Notes: a model not told the origin generated them from the sequence alone. Positions 33,984-43,330 are shown, numbered from the stretch's first letter. The stretch: 64,000 nt of DNA from Spirochaetota bacterium (GCA_023443865.1 JAEZST010000011.1:124001-188000), one strand, 5' to 3'. Translations and numbers: made by a program.

Positions 33984-34790
33984 CTATGCCCGCGCCGTGC
34001 CCTTGGCGAAGGCCAACGCCTCGATGGCGTCGACGGTCGGTATCCCCCGCGAATAGGCCCACGTTTCGGCGTTGCGAGCCTGCGCGAGCGCGTCCTGGGG
34101 CCGGTGGGCGTCGGAATTGCAAATCAATACGGCGCCTTCCGAGGCTGCCAGATCCAAAAACTCGCGGACCGGATACGGGGGCCTCATTCCCTCGGGTCCG
34201 GCTACCCGGGGCTTCGTAAGACCGAGGCCGTTTACCTCCATGGGTATACGGGCCGCTATGGCGGCGGCGATAATATCCTTCGAGGCGGCCTTTAGGTCCG
34301 CGTCCCAGCGGGGAAACCCGGCAAGAAAGATATCGGGATGGGCGAAAACGTCGAATAACCCGCTAGACAGCCCTTCGAGGGTCAGGTCAACGTAAGGCTT
34401 GAGGTTTTTATGATCGCCCGCGTCGGGAATGTATTCAAAACAGCCGTCTACTTCCACCCAGTGGGAACCGTACACCAGGTATTCCGCCCCCGTCTCCGCG
34501 CGTAGGAAATCGCGGTACCAGGATTCGTATTTCGGGTGCCATTCGCACTCGAACCCCCAGAAAAACGGAAACGAGACTTGCTCGCGGGCGGCCATAACCA
34601 GGGCCACATACTCCCGCACCTGCGACGGATCCATTCGGCTGCCGCCCCACGTTCCGTCGGGATAGGGGCAATGGTCGGAAATGCCGAGGCCGGAACAGCC
34701 TTCGGAAGTGGCGACTTTCAGGTAATCGATCGGATCGCCGGAAGCGTGCTTGCACAGTCGGGTATGGGTATGGAAACTGCTGATGTTCAC
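33984..34790 (-). CDS. PHP-domain phosphatase (HisJ/HisK-like)
   Basis: 268 residues from GTG 34790. PHP metal ligands: FHTHTRLCKHA (HxH and His), GLGISDHCPYP (Asp-His), GFECEWHPKY (Glu), YGSHWV (His), VFAHPDIF (His-Pro-Asp) and ICNSDAHRP (Asp-His). The family includes histidinol-phosphate phosphatases. No other his genes lie nearby, so the substrate may differ. A TATAGT box 6 nt upstream selects the GTG; the ATG at 34808 lies upstream of that box. Confidence 0.82.
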   Translation of the reverse strand: MNISSFHTHTRLCKHASGDPIDYLKVATSEGCSGLGISDHCPYPDGTWGGSRMDPSQVREYVALVMAAREQVSFPFFWGFECEWHPKYESWYRDFLRAETGAEYLVYGSHWVEVDGCFEYIPDAGDHKNLKPYVDLTLEGLSSGLFDVFAHPDIFLAGFPRWDADLKAASKDIIAAAIAARIPMEVNGLGLTKPRVAGPEGMRPPYPVREFLDLAASEGAVLICNSDAHRPQDALAQARNAETWAYSRGIPTVDAIEALAFAKGTARA

Positions 34791-34825
34791 GGCGCCACTA
34801 TAGCGCATGGCGTACCGACGGGCAA
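34791..34825 (-). promoter_or_regulatory. Leaderless promoter of the PHP phosphatase gene
   Basis: TTGCCC (complement of 34820-34825), 17-nt spacer, TATAGT (complement of 34797-34802), 6 nt, GTG 34790. Confidence 0.55.
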
Positions 34826-34842
34826 GCGGGAAGGATCGCCGG

Positions 34843-35787
34843 TCAGGGAGGGTCGCGAAAGGCGAAGGAACCGGAACGCAACGCGTCCAGTACCGTTTGG
34901 CGCTCGGGAATAGAGGGAACCGCGCCCCGTTTCGTCACGCAAAGGCCGGCGGCGGCCGAGGCTTCCCTGAGCGACGCTTCGGGTTCGGCCCCGCGCAACC
35001 GCGCGGCGATGAAGTATCCCGTGAAGGTATCGCCCGCGGCCGTCGTGTCCACCGCGGTAACCAGGGCCGCGCCCATACGGACCGTATTGCCGGCCGAAAC
35101 CGCGGAACCCGCGCCGGAATGCCACACCGAGCCCCGGGAACCCAGCGTTATCAGGATTTCGGCGCCGGGAACCCGGCGGGCAACCGCGGAAAGAAGGGTA
35201 TCGGGAGCATCGCTTTCCGCCCCGGAAACAAGCGCCGCTTCCAGGGCGTTCAGGATCAGGCAGTCCACCAGGCCCAGGGGCAGCGAGGCTATCACCGAAT
35301 CCGCGGGAGAGGGATTCAGGAAAACCTTCATCCCCCGTTCATGGGCAAGGCGTATGGCTTCCGCAAGGGAAGATATTTCGTTCTGGAGCAGTACCGCATC
35401 GCCTTCGCCCCAACCTGAAAGCATAGCCTCGATATCGTTCGGGGCAATGTCACGGTTGGCGCCGCCGTACACGATAATGCTGTTCTCGCCCCGCCGATCC
35501 ACCTGGATCACCGCTCGGCCGGTAGGGCCGGAAGAAAGGCCGATCCGTCCGGTATCTACCCCGCAGGAAGCGAGGAAGCCCGCGGCGTCGCTTCCGTCGG
35601 AACCGACCTTTCCCGCGAACGCCACGTTTGCCCCTGCCCGGGCAAGCGCTATAGCCTGGTTATTCCCCTTTCCCCCGAGATACCGGTTATACGAATCGCA
35701 GGAAACGGTTTGGCCGGGAACGACTATGTCCGAAACGGAGTATACTTCGTCGAGATTGATGGAGCCCAGTACGAGTATTCGCTTCAT
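34843..35787 (-). CDS. rbsK: Ribokinase
   Basis: 314 residues. PfkB family with ribokinase-type motifs: LVLGSINLDEVYSV at the N terminus, YLGGKGNNQAIALARAGANVAFAGKVGSD (substrate binding), FLNPSPA, and DTTAAGDTFTGYFIA (catalytic Asp and anion hole). It phosphorylates ribose or deoxyribose. The usual GAGD is AAGD, a tolerated variant. It begins 6 nt after the 509-residue gene of unknown function, so the two share a transcript. Confidence 0.85.
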   Translation of the reverse strand: MKRILVLGSINLDEVYSVSDIVVPGQTVSCDSYNRYLGGKGNNQAIALARAGANVAFAGKVGSDGSDAAGFLASCGVDTGRIGLSSGPTGRAVIQVDRRGENSIIVYGGANRDIAPNDIEAMLSGWGEGDAVLLQNEISSLAEAIRLAHERGMKVFLNPSPADSVIASLPLGLVDCLILNALEAALVSGAESDAPDTLLSAVARRVPGAEILITLGSRGSVWHSGAGSAVSAGNTVRMGAALVTAVDTTAAGDTFTGYFIAARLRGAEPEASLREASAAAGLCVTKRGAVPSIPERQTVLDALRSGSFAFRDPP

Positions 35788-35793
35788 GAAAGC

Positions 35794-37323
35794 CTATTCG
35801 TTCTTCAGATAAAGCTGCATGAGCATGACAAAGGCGTAAATTTGCTTGTAGACCGCCACGACCCATTCCTTAATCGGGCGCTCGGAGTTAATCTCCAACT
35901 CCTTCCAGTTCGATATGAGTCCGTGGGGCGTTTTTTCGTAGTCTTCTAGGACGTTTTTCAGGTTTCGGGCGATGATGATAAGGTGCTGCGTCCCGATGGA
36001 GAGGAATTTCAGGGCCTTATCGTTAATGTCCTTCAGTTGGGTCCGAATCTGCTTTACCACTTCCTTGTCCCGGTCGGCCCGAGAAAGCATGGTTCGCAGC
36101 TTGGCGCCAAGGTCGTCGTCTTCGGCGAGGCTGTCGTCAAAGGCGGTGATTTCGTCGGACAGCTCGAGAAGGGCATGGAAGGAACCGGAATAACCGGTGG
36201 ACATGGTGGGAATGCTCCACTTGCCTCGAACCAGAAAAAGGTCGGTCAGGGAACGGATATCGCGCTTGAAGTAATCTATCAGGAAGGCCTTCATGTAATT
36301 GAGCTCTTCCACGTACAGATACCCGCCGAGCATTTTTTTCTCAAACGCGGCGTTGGCCCGTTCGGCGTAATTCTTCAGGCGAACGATGGACTCGGTCCCG
36401 AAAATTTGGCGCAAAAGCTCGTTCACCTTGGAGTTCTTATTGTCCTGCTGGATTTGCTGGACCGTCATTTCCGTCTGCGTTTTCATTTTTTGGATATAGG
36501 TATCCACGATCCGGTCCGAGACGGTGACGGGACGAACCGTATAGGAGGGGTCCTTGCCCAAATGCCGGATCACCTGCTCCAGGTAACCGGACCGGCGCAA
36601 TTCGCCGAGCGCGTTGATCAGCTTGTTCCAGGAGCCCATGGCCACCGGCTCTACCTCGCGGAATTCCTTGACGAAGGCGAAAATATGGGACCACTCGGCG
36701 TCCAGGGGAAGGGAGTACGCCACTGCGGCGAAGTCTTTCAGGTCTTCCAGGACGTATTCCCCTCGGATGGTCTCGTACTTGGGCGTATAGTTGAAGGTCC
36801 GCTCGGGAATGCCCGAATCGAATTTTTTCAGGAGAAACAGAAAATCGAAGGAGACGAAGTTCGCCATGAGCTGTAACTGGGAATACCACGTATCGATCTT
36901 CTTTATTTTATCCCCGTCAAAATCGGCCATGAACGCGCCCAGTTCGTCCTTTACTTGAAGCCCCAACTCTTTCGGCGACGTATTGGCCGCCCGTTCTTTC
37001 ACCGCTTCCTCGGATAACCGTTCCTTGAGCTTGACCTGATTCGGGGAAAGGGACATTTCCACGAGAATATTGCGTAAAACCACTGATTGGCTCGCGTTGG
37101 CGAGGATAACCTGGGCCGCGCCGATAACCTTATATATCTCGTAGAAAAATTTGCCCATACCGGGTAAGGCTTCCTCGGAGTGGGGCTTATACCATTTATA
37201 CTTGCTTTTGGCCAAATCTTTGGCGATAGCCTTGAGTTGCCGGCGTTTTTCGACTTCCGGATCCGACGAGGAGAAAAAAATACCAAATACGCGCTCAAAC
37301 AGGCCGCCAAAATCCGTTGCCAT
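35794..37323 (-). CDS. Large conserved protein of unknown function (spirochaete-type)
   Basis: 509 residues, rich in charged and aromatic residues and predicted mostly alpha-helical, without signal peptide or transmembrane helix. FGIFFSSSDPEVEKRRQLKAIAKDL at the N terminus and KEWVVAVYKQIYAFVMLMQLYLKNE at the C terminus are distinctive. I associate it with a spirochaete-specific domain of unknown function (possibly DUF5312), from memory only. ATG 37323 follows a TTGACA-17-CATAGT promoter by 6 nt. A Rex-like palindrome lies just upstream of that promoter. Operon with rbsK. Confidence 0.7.
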   Translation of the reverse strand: MATDFGGLFERVFGIFFSSSDPEVEKRRQLKAIAKDLAKSKYKWYKPHSEEALPGMGKFFYEIYKVIGAAQVILANASQSVVLRNILVEMSLSPNQVKLKERLSEEAVKERAANTSPKELGLQVKDELGAFMADFDGDKIKKIDTWYSQLQLMANFVSFDFLFLLKKFDSGIPERTFNYTPKYETIRGEYVLEDLKDFAAVAYSLPLDAEWSHIFAFVKEFREVEPVAMGSWNKLINALGELRRSGYLEQVIRHLGKDPSYTVRPVTVSDRIVDTYIQKMKTQTEMTVQQIQQDNKNSKVNELLRQIFGTESIVRLKNYAERANAAFEKKMLGGYLYVEELNYMKAFLIDYFKRDIRSLTDLFLVRGKWSIPTMSTGYSGSFHALLELSDEITAFDDSLAEDDDLGAKLRTMLSRADRDKEVVKQIRTQLKDINDKALKFLSIGTQHLIIIARNLKNVLEDYEKTPHGLISNWKELEINSERPIKEWVVAVYKQIYAFVMLMQLYLKNE

Positions 37324-37358
37324 ATTTCTACTATGTGCCAAAAAAACTCAACTGTCAA
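37324..37358 (-). promoter_or_regulatory. Leaderless promoter of the 509-residue protein gene
   Basis: TTGACA (complement of 37353-37358), 17-nt spacer, CATAGT (complement of 37330-37335), 6 nt, ATG 37323. Confidence 0.7.
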
Positions 37359-37369
37359 TAAAACCAAAG

Positions 37370-37387
37370 TTGTGAAATATATCACAG
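37370..37387. promoter_or_regulatory. Rex-like operator, site 1
   Basis: TTGTGAAATATATCACAG is an inverted repeat (TGTGA-N6-TCACA) matching the Rex consensus. It lies between the divergent promoters of the 509-residue protein gene and rex, 11 bp upstream of the former's -35 box. Confidence 0.65.
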
Positions 37388-37404
37388 CTTTTCTTGTTTC
37401 TTGA

Positions 37405-37453
37405 TTGACACTCATCCCGCTTTCGCGCTATAGTAACTGTGAAATTATTCACA
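37405..37453 (+). promoter_or_regulatory. rex promoter with Rex operator site 2
   Basis: TTGACA (37405-37410), 18-nt spacer, TATAGT (37429-37434). The palindrome TGTGAAATTATTCACA (37438-37453) covers the predicted start site. With flanks it reads CTGTGAAATTATTCACAA, close to the Rex box, so autorepression is expected. Confidence 0.8.
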
Positions 37454-37462
37454 ATGAGGGGA

Positions 37463-38131
37463 ATGACTTTGGGAATACCAAAACCCGCCGCGGAAAGACT
37501 TGCCCGCTTGGCACAGCTCATGGAACACCGAAACGATCCCGAAGCCCCCATATCCTCTGCGGAAATCGAGTACCTGACCGGTTGGCCCAGCCATACGATC
37601 CGCAAGGATATCTCACATCTCGCCGCCGGGGCCGATATCTCAACGCCGACCGGCTATCACCCCCTCAGGCTCGCCCAAGCGATCAGGACGGCCCTTGGCT
37701 TTACCGACGAGGCGCAAAACTGCTGCGTCGTGGGCCTCGGTCGAATCGGCTCGGCCTTCCTCGACTACGCGGGCTTCAACGGGAGCCCCTTTACCCTGTG
37801 CGCCGGCTTTGATTCCAACGTCAACCGGGTGGAAATACTCAAGGCGGATTTTCCGCTCTACCCTTCCTTCAAGATGAAGGAAATAATTCCCCGATTGGGC
37901 ATACGCTACGCCATTCTCAGCGTTCCTCCCGATCAGGCGCGGCAAACCGCCCTTCGCTTGGCGGAATGCGGAATCGTGGGAATAGTCAATTTCACGCCCG
38001 TCATGCTTTCGGTCCCCCCGCACGTGGAGGTAGAGCAGGTTTCCGCCCTGGACGCGCTGGGTTCCCTGGCGGCCCGCCTCGCGATCAGGGAACGGGATGA
38101 ACCGGCGAAGCCGGAACCAAACGCGCCATAA
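37463..38131 (+). CDS. rex: Redox-sensing transcriptional repressor Rex
   Basis: 222 residues from ATG 37463 (ATG 37454 and GTG 37439 are in frame upstream, overlapping the operator). The N-terminal winged helix includes ISSAEIEYLTGWPSHTIRKDISHL. A Rossmann domain CVVGLGRIGSAFLDY senses NADH/NAD+, followed by AILSVPPDQARQTALRLAECGIVGIVNFTPV. Rex releases DNA when NADH rises and typically controls fermentation genes. Two matching operators lie upstream. serC begins 50 nt downstream without a terminator between, so read-through to serCA is possible. Confidence 0.95.
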   Translation: MTLGIPKPAAERLARLAQLMEHRNDPEAPISSAEIEYLTGWPSHTIRKDISHLAAGADISTPTGYHPLRLAQAIRTALGFTDEAQNCCVVGLGRIGSAFLDYAGFNGSPFTLCAGFDSNVNRVEILKADFPLYPSFKMKEIIPRLGIRYAILSVPPDQARQTALRLAECGIVGIVNFTPVMLSVPPHVEVEQVSALDALGSLAARLAIRERDEPAKPEPNAP

Positions 38132-38181
38132 GCCGGCCCTGGGTCGGTATCGCATAGAATACGGCAATCCATAAGGAGTTC

Positions 38182-39285
38182 ATGATGAAACGCGTGTACA
38201 ATTTTTCGGCCGGTCCCTCGGTTCTCCCCCAAACCGTCCTTGAAAAAGCGGCGTCCGAAATGCTCGACTACAACGGAAGCGGCCAATCGGTCATGGAAAT
38301 GAGCCACCGTTCCAAGGCCTATAAGCCGATCATCGAGGGTACCGAGGCCCTGGTTCGCGAGCTCCTTAAGGTTCCCGCGAACTATAAGGTACTCTTCCTT
38401 CAGGGAGGCGCAAGCCTCCAATTCGCCATGGTTCCCCTCAACCTCAAGAAAAAGGGGAAGGCGGCGTTCGTGGATACCGGCGTCTGGTCGGACAAGGCGA
38501 TCAAGGAAGCGAAAAAATGGCTCGATGTCGACGTTATCGCCTCTTCCAAGGCGACGCAATACGACAGGATTCCCGATGTAGCCAAGGTAACCGGCGATTA
38601 CGACTACGTTCACGTCACGCTGAACAATACCATCGTCGGCACCGCGTGGGGCGCCCTGCCCGATACCGGGAATATTCCCCTCGTGGCCGACGCCTCGTCC
38701 AACATCCTTTCCGAGCCCCTGGATATCTCGAAATTCGGCATCATATACGCGGGGGCGCAGAAAAACCTCGCGCCCGCCGGGGTAACCCTCGTCATCGTTC
38801 GCGAGGACCTGATCCGCGAGGACCTTCCCGCGGACGTGCCCACCATGCTTCGCTACGACACCCACGCGAAGGAGGGCTCCATGTACAACACCCCCCCGTG
38901 CTGGTCCGTTTACGTGATGAAACTGGTTCTCGAATGGGTTAAGGCCCTGGGCGGCGCCGAGGGAATGGGGAAGCTGAATCGCGAAAAGGCCGCGATACTG
39001 TACGATTATCTCGATTCAGGCGACTTCTTCCGCGCCACGGCCCAGAAGGGAAGCCGGTCGCTGATGAATATCCCCTTCCTTACCAAGATCAGCGACCCGG
39101 AAAAGGCCGAGGCGATAAACAAGAAATTCGTTGCCGAGGCCGAGGCCGCCGGGTTGGTGAACCTGGCCGGGCACCGGCTCGTCGGGGGCATGCGCGCGTC
39201 CATTTACAACGCGATGCCGAAAGAGGGCGTCCAAGCCCTCGTCGATTTCATGAAAAAATTCGCGGCCGCGAACGCCGACGCATAA
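38182..39285 (+). CDS. serC: Phosphoserine aminotransferase
   Basis: 367 residues with Shine-Dalgarno AAGGAG. YNFSAGPSVLPQTVLEKAA, LFLQGGASLQFAMVPLNL, and the PLP-lysine region IIYAGAQKNLAPAGVTLVIV are SerC hallmarks, and RASIYNAMPKEGVQALVDFM closes the protein. It converts 3-phosphohydroxypyruvate to phosphoserine using glutamate. It lies 10 nt before serA, forming a serine biosynthesis operon downstream of rex. Confidence 0.95.
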   Translation: MMKRVYNFSAGPSVLPQTVLEKAASEMLDYNGSGQSVMEMSHRSKAYKPIIEGTEALVRELLKVPANYKVLFLQGGASLQFAMVPLNLKKKGKAAFVDTGVWSDKAIKEAKKWLDVDVIASSKATQYDRIPDVAKVTGDYDYVHVTLNNTIVGTAWGALPDTGNIPLVADASSNILSEPLDISKFGIIYAGAQKNLAPAGVTLVIVREDLIREDLPADVPTMLRYDTHAKEGSMYNTPPCWSVYVMKLVLEWVKALGGAEGMGKLNREKAAILYDYLDSGDFFRATAQKGSRSLMNIPFLTKISDPEKAEAINKKFVAEAEAAGLVNLAGHRLVGGMRASIYNAMPKEGVQALVDFMKKFAAANADA

Positions 39286-39295
39286 GGAGATAGCC

Positions 39296-40507
39296 ATGTA
39301 CAAGATTCAAACCCTGAACAAAATCGCCAGCGAGGGACTTGCCCTCTTTCCCCGCGATTCCTATGAAATCGCCAGCGAAATCCTGAACCCCGACGCGATA
39401 TTGGTCCGTTCCGCGGAAATGCACGACCTCGCGCTTCCCGAGACCGTTAAGGCCGTGGCGCGGGCCGGGGCGGGCGTAAACAACATACCCGTCGCGAAAT
39501 ATACCGAGCGGGGAATCGTGGTATTCAATACCCCCGGCGCGAACGCGAACGCGGTTAAGGAGCTGGTTATCGCCGCCCTGCTCTTCTCCAGCCGTCCGGT
39601 ACACAAGGCCGCCGAATGGGCCAAGGGCCTCGCCGGGAAAGGCGACGAAATTCCCGAATTGGCCGAAAAGGGCAAAAGCCAGTTCATCGGGCCCGAGATC
39701 AAGGGAAAAACCTTGGGAGTAATCGGCCTCGGGGCCATCGGCGCCATGGTGGCGAACGACGCGATCGGTCTGGGGATGAACGTTATCGGCTACGACCCCT
39801 TCATTTCGGTGGACGCGGCCTGGTCCCTGTCGCGGGCGGTCACCAAGGCCGAGAGCTTGGACGCCCTGCTCGCCAAGGCGGACTACGTGACCATTCACGT
39901 ACCGCAAACAAACGACACCAAGGGGTTCCTGAACGCCGACAAGCTGAAAATCATGAAAAAGGGCGCCCGGGTAATAAATCTGGCCCGCGGAGGCCTCGTG
40001 AACAACGCGGACATGATCGCCGCGATCGCCGACGGGAAAATCGCCAGTTTCGTGACCGATTTCGCCGATGAAGAACTGCTTAAAACCGACGGGGTCATCT
40101 GCCTCCCCCACCTCGGCGCTTCCACCCCCGAGGCGGAAGACAACTGCGCCTTCATGGCCGTAAACCAATTGATGGATTTCCTGGAGCGCGGAAATATCGT
40201 GAACTCGGTAAACTTCCCCAAGTGTAAAATAGACGAGCCGATTCCCGCCCAAGGCGCGCGCCTCTGTATCTCCAACAAGAACGTCCCGAACATGATCGGT
40301 CAGATTACGAGCATCCTCGCGGGGGCGAAATTGAACATTTCGTCCATGACGAACCAGAATCGGGCCGACGTTGCCTACAACCTGATCGACGTGGATGACC
40401 GGGTAAACCCGAATGTCCTGTCGAATCTTCAGGATATCGACGGCGTCATTTCGGTACGCGTTATCGAGGGAACGGCGGTAAGCCAAGAGCTTGTCACTGA
40501 GGAGTAA
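39296..40507 (+). CDS. serA: D-3-phosphoglycerate dehydrogenase (short ACT-containing form)
   Basis: 403 residues. Substrate-domain RAGAGVNNIPV, NAD-binding GVIGLGAIGAMVANDAIGLGM, catalytic Arg/Glu/His region (RGGLVNNADMIAAI, DFADEELLKTDGVICLPHLGASTPEAE), then a C-terminal ACT domain starting CISNKNVPNMIGQITSILAG. It lacks the intervening domain of long SerA forms. It oxidises 3-phosphoglycerate, the first step to serine; the ACT domain may sense serine. Shine-Dalgarno AAGGAG; a strong terminator follows. Confidence 0.94.
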   Translation: MYKIQTLNKIASEGLALFPRDSYEIASEILNPDAILVRSAEMHDLALPETVKAVARAGAGVNNIPVAKYTERGIVVFNTPGANANAVKELVIAALLFSSRPVHKAAEWAKGLAGKGDEIPELAEKGKSQFIGPEIKGKTLGVIGLGAIGAMVANDAIGLGMNVIGYDPFISVDAAWSLSRAVTKAESLDALLAKADYVTIHVPQTNDTKGFLNADKLKIMKKGARVINLARGGLVNNADMIAAIADGKIASFVTDFADEELLKTDGVICLPHLGASTPEAEDNCAFMAVNQLMDFLERGNIVNSVNFPKCKIDEPIPAQGARLCISNKNVPNMIGQITSILAGAKLNISSMTNQNRADVAYNLIDVDDRVNPNVLSNLQDIDGVISVRVIEGTAVSQELVTEE

Positions 40508-40531
40508 ACCCTCGCTTTTACGGTCGTATCA

Positions 40532-40573
40532 GGGGAAAATCGGCGTTTTATGCCGATTTTCCCCTTTTTTTTT
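40532..40573 (+). terminator. Intrinsic terminator of serCA
   Basis: A perfect 13-bp stem (GGGGAAAATCGGC at 40532-40544 with 40552-40564), 7-nt loop, and nine Ts. Confidence 0.95.
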
Positions 40574-40616
40574 GTAAATTTTCTCCATTTACCCTACCCG
40601 CATCCAACCCCTTCGC

Positions 40617-40645
40617 TTGAATAAGTCGACTCCCCTGAGTATATT
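40617..40645 (+). promoter_or_regulatory. Promoter of the transglycosylase gene
   Basis: TTGAAT (40617-40622), 17-nt spacer, TATATT (40640-40645), leaving a ~33-nt leader before ATG 40684. Confidence 0.5.
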
Positions 40646-40683
40646 CATCCTATATTTTTTGAAAACTATGGAGTATTTCGCAA

Positions 40684-41427
40684 ATGGTACAGAATTCATC
40701 GGTAAAGTCGCTGTATCCGGTAAAAATTATGCTCTCGGTTTTCATCACCGCTTTGGTTGTTCTCGCGGGGAAGGCAATTTATACCCAATTCGACAGTATG
40801 GCCGTCAGCTTCTCCTCGATAGACGCTGATGTTGAGCTTGCATCGATTGAACCGGAATTTTTCCGCCAAAAAGCCATGGAAAAGAGTACGGCTACCGACC
40901 CGGGACTGGCGCTCTATCGTGCCGAAGAGTCCAGGGCCGACGTAATCTGGTTTTATTCCCACATCACGAACAACGAATCGGTGACGAAAGTCATCCTGGA
41001 AAACGCGGACAAGAACAATATCCCGCTTTCATTGGCCTTCGCCCTCTCCTGGGAAGAAAGCCGGTATCAGGTCCGGGCGGTGAACAAGAACGCGTCGTCG
41101 GTGGATCGGGGCTTATTTCAGCTTAACAGCAAGGCGTTTCCGAAACTTACGGAGAAGGAATTCTTCAATCCCGAATTGAATGCCCATTATGGACTAACCC
41201 ACCTAAGCTATTGCCTGGACCTCTCGGGAAACGAAGTGGCGGCGTTGGCCATGTACAACGCGGGTACCACGAAGGTACGGAACAATAACACGCCCCAGCG
41301 AACCCTGGACTACGTATCGCGGATTCAAAGCTACCGGAACGGACTGGAGCGGCTTTTCCTCCAGCAGGTGAGCATCCGCTACGATATCGATAAATTCGAC
41401 CGGGTCACCGCTATCTCTAAACGGTAA
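40684..41427 (+). CDS. Lytic transglycosylase with SLT domain
   Basis: 247 residues. One N-terminal transmembrane or signal-anchor helix (PVKIMLSVFITALVVLAGKAIY) is followed by a ~70-residue linker and an SLT lysozyme-like domain: LSLAFALSWEESRYQVRAVNKNASSVDRGLFQLN with catalytic Glu in WEESRY, and VAALAMYNAG. It should cleave glycan strands of peptidoglycan in the periplasm. GGAG lies 10 nt before ATG 40684. Convergent with the GH5 gene. Confidence 0.85.
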   Translation: MVQNSSVKSLYPVKIMLSVFITALVVLAGKAIYTQFDSMAVSFSSIDADVELASIEPEFFRQKAMEKSTATDPGLALYRAEESRADVIWFYSHITNNESVTKVILENADKNNIPLSLAFALSWEESRYQVRAVNKNASSVDRGLFQLNSKAFPKLTEKEFFNPELNAHYGLTHLSYCLDLSGNEVAALAMYNAGTTKVRNNNTPQRTLDYVSRIQSYRNGLERLFLQQVSIRYDIDKFDRVTAISKR

Positions 41428-41440
41428 CGGAAGCGCGGGA

Positions 41441-43303
41441 CTACGGGCGCGGTTCTACGACGAGCGTCACCGGACCGTCGCCCTCCCCGCTTACGTAAAG
41501 GCGCTGAGATTCGGGCCGTTCTTCCAGGACGAATACGCCCGACTCCGCGGGATAGATACGGGCGCTCCAGCCCTCGGGAAACCAATGGGCCGGCACGAAC
41601 ACCTCGGTGCGGCCGGGCCTCGCCTTATACGATAGGGTAAAGGCCCTGGCCGCAACGTCGAAGGAAAAAACCGGGGAAGAGCCGGCGACCGCGATGGGCC
41701 AGGGACGGCTAAAGCCCCGGACGGCGCGGCCCGAACCGATCGATTCGCTCCACACCGAAAAATCCTCCCCGTTCCAGCCGTCTCCCCGCTCGAACCGATT
41801 CGTGGCCGAGTAATTCCACACCAGGGAATGGAGTCCGCAAACGTCGATCGCCTCGTACTGAAGCGCAAAGGCCGATTCGTTCGCTGACCAATCCCCCGTA
41901 TTGTTGCGTTTTCCCCCGTCCAAATCGAAGGGAACGCCGAATTCGCCCACGATCGCCGGAATGCCTTCCGATAGGGCCGGGGCCGCCAGGGCGGCGAACT
42001 GGGAAATCACGCTCCTTTTGACCGCGCCGACTCCCAGCACGAATCGCGACTCAAGCGAATTCGCGGCGATATAGGGCCGCCATTTCTTGAACGACAGGAG
42101 GAAACCCTCATACCAGTGGAAAGACTCAGCGATCTGGAGTTCCTTTCCGTCGGACCGAAGGCGATCCTTTGCGGGCCAGGAAGAACGGGCGCCCATGGGA
42201 ACGCCTTCCATGAAAAAGATAAAATGCTCGCGTTTTTTCGAAACCGCCTCGATAAAGCGTTTCTGAAACGGTTTCAGATAATCCGCGGCGAAGTCGCCCC
42301 GGGCAAAGAAGCTGTCGTTTACCGCCACGGGCCTTCCGTCGCGTATCGCCCAGGCGCCCGCCTCTAGCCAGGGGCACGTATACCCTTCGCGAAATAACGA
42401 TACGGCTTCGGGATTGATTGTTTCGCGGCCCCTCGATTTCCTGAGGCCGAAGAGTGAGAACCGAGATACCGCGGTCTTGAAGCCGGACGCGGCCGCCATG
42501 GCCTCGAGAGGAGAGGGAACGGCGCCGCGGAAGGCCATCATTTTCGCCCGAGAAGAGAGGGAAGGGAGCCCGATAAAACCGGGATGGGGCTCGTTCAGCG
42601 TTCCAAAGCCAATCAGGTTCGCGCAATCCTTCAATCGCCGCGCAGTATGCTTCATTGCCTCAATAAAATGGTCCTGCAGCCAATCCTGAACGGGGACGCC
42701 CTCCGCATACCGCCCGGGGGCGAAGGTATTACCGCCGAAAAAAAGCGTAAACAAGGTGGCGCACGCGTACCGATGGTAGTTCAAAGGCCAAACTGGATTT
42801 CCGAAAGACTCACGCGGCGTACCCGCGGGAACGTCAATCTCCCAATCGCCCGCCGCGCCGGTGGGTCTCAGCCGAGAGAGATCGAAACCCAGGGACTCAA
42901 GGGTCCAAGCCGGCGCGCCGGAACCGCCGGTAAAACGGCTCCAGGTATCCTGGTGGGGATCGAGATACACGAATATCCCGTGGGGCTCCGCCGCCTTTAT
43001 GAGGTTTCGCAGGTATGAGAGGTATTCTTCGTCGTAGAGGCCGGGACCGGCGTGCTCTATCGCTTCCCAGGTAATCACGAGCCGTACGAGATTGAAGCCC
43101 CATCCCGCAAGGCGCGCAAAATGGGAGTCCGCTTCGGATTCGGGAAAGGGCCGCCCGACGAACGAAACCTCCGCGGGAGGGACGGCGACGTTTACCGGCA
43201 GTTTCGAATCGCCGCCGACGCTGCAACCGCGAAACAGGAGCGTCCGGCCCTCGGAATCGAGAAAGGATGTCCCCTGGACGAAAACCCGCTGCTCTGCCTT
43301 CAT
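41441..43303 (-). CDS. GH5-family glycosidase, endoglycoceramidase-like
   Basis: 620 residues from ATG 43303 with GGGGGAG upstream. The N-terminal segment reads FLDSEGRTLLFRGCSVGGDSK, then GWGFNLVRLVITWEAIEHAGPGLYDEEYL and FVYLDPHQDTWSRFTGG. The acid/base Glu is in IGFGTLNEPHPG and the nucleophile in PAIVGEFGVPFD. The C-terminal ~100 residues form a beta-rich accessory domain. The HQDTWSR form is typical of the GH5 endoglycoceramidase-related group. No export signal is obvious, so an intracellular glycoside or steryl-glucoside-type substrate is possible. Confidence 0.82.
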   Translation of the reverse strand: MKAEQRVFVQGTSFLDSEGRTLLFRGCSVGGDSKLPVNVAVPPAEVSFVGRPFPESEADSHFARLAGWGFNLVRLVITWEAIEHAGPGLYDEEYLSYLRNLIKAAEPHGIFVYLDPHQDTWSRFTGGSGAPAWTLESLGFDLSRLRPTGAAGDWEIDVPAGTPRESFGNPVWPLNYHRYACATLFTLFFGGNTFAPGRYAEGVPVQDWLQDHFIEAMKHTARRLKDCANLIGFGTLNEPHPGFIGLPSLSSRAKMMAFRGAVPSPLEAMAAASGFKTAVSRFSLFGLRKSRGRETINPEAVSLFREGYTCPWLEAGAWAIRDGRPVAVNDSFFARGDFAADYLKPFQKRFIEAVSKKREHFIFFMEGVPMGARSSWPAKDRLRSDGKELQIAESFHWYEGFLLSFKKWRPYIAANSLESRFVLGVGAVKRSVISQFAALAAPALSEGIPAIVGEFGVPFDLDGGKRNNTGDWSANESAFALQYEAIDVCGLHSLVWNYSATNRFERGDGWNGEDFSVWSESIGSGRAVRGFSRPWPIAVAGSSPVFSFDVAARAFTLSYKARPGRTEVFVPAHWFPEGWSARIYPAESGVFVLEERPESQRLYVSGEGDGPVTLVVEPRP

Positions 43304-43330
43304 TGCGCTCCCCCTCACTGAAAATAAAAA

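Noticed and set aside
39248..40486. 412-residue open frame antisense to serA
   Set aside because: SerA has clear motifs over the whole length; the antisense frame has no recognisable domain.
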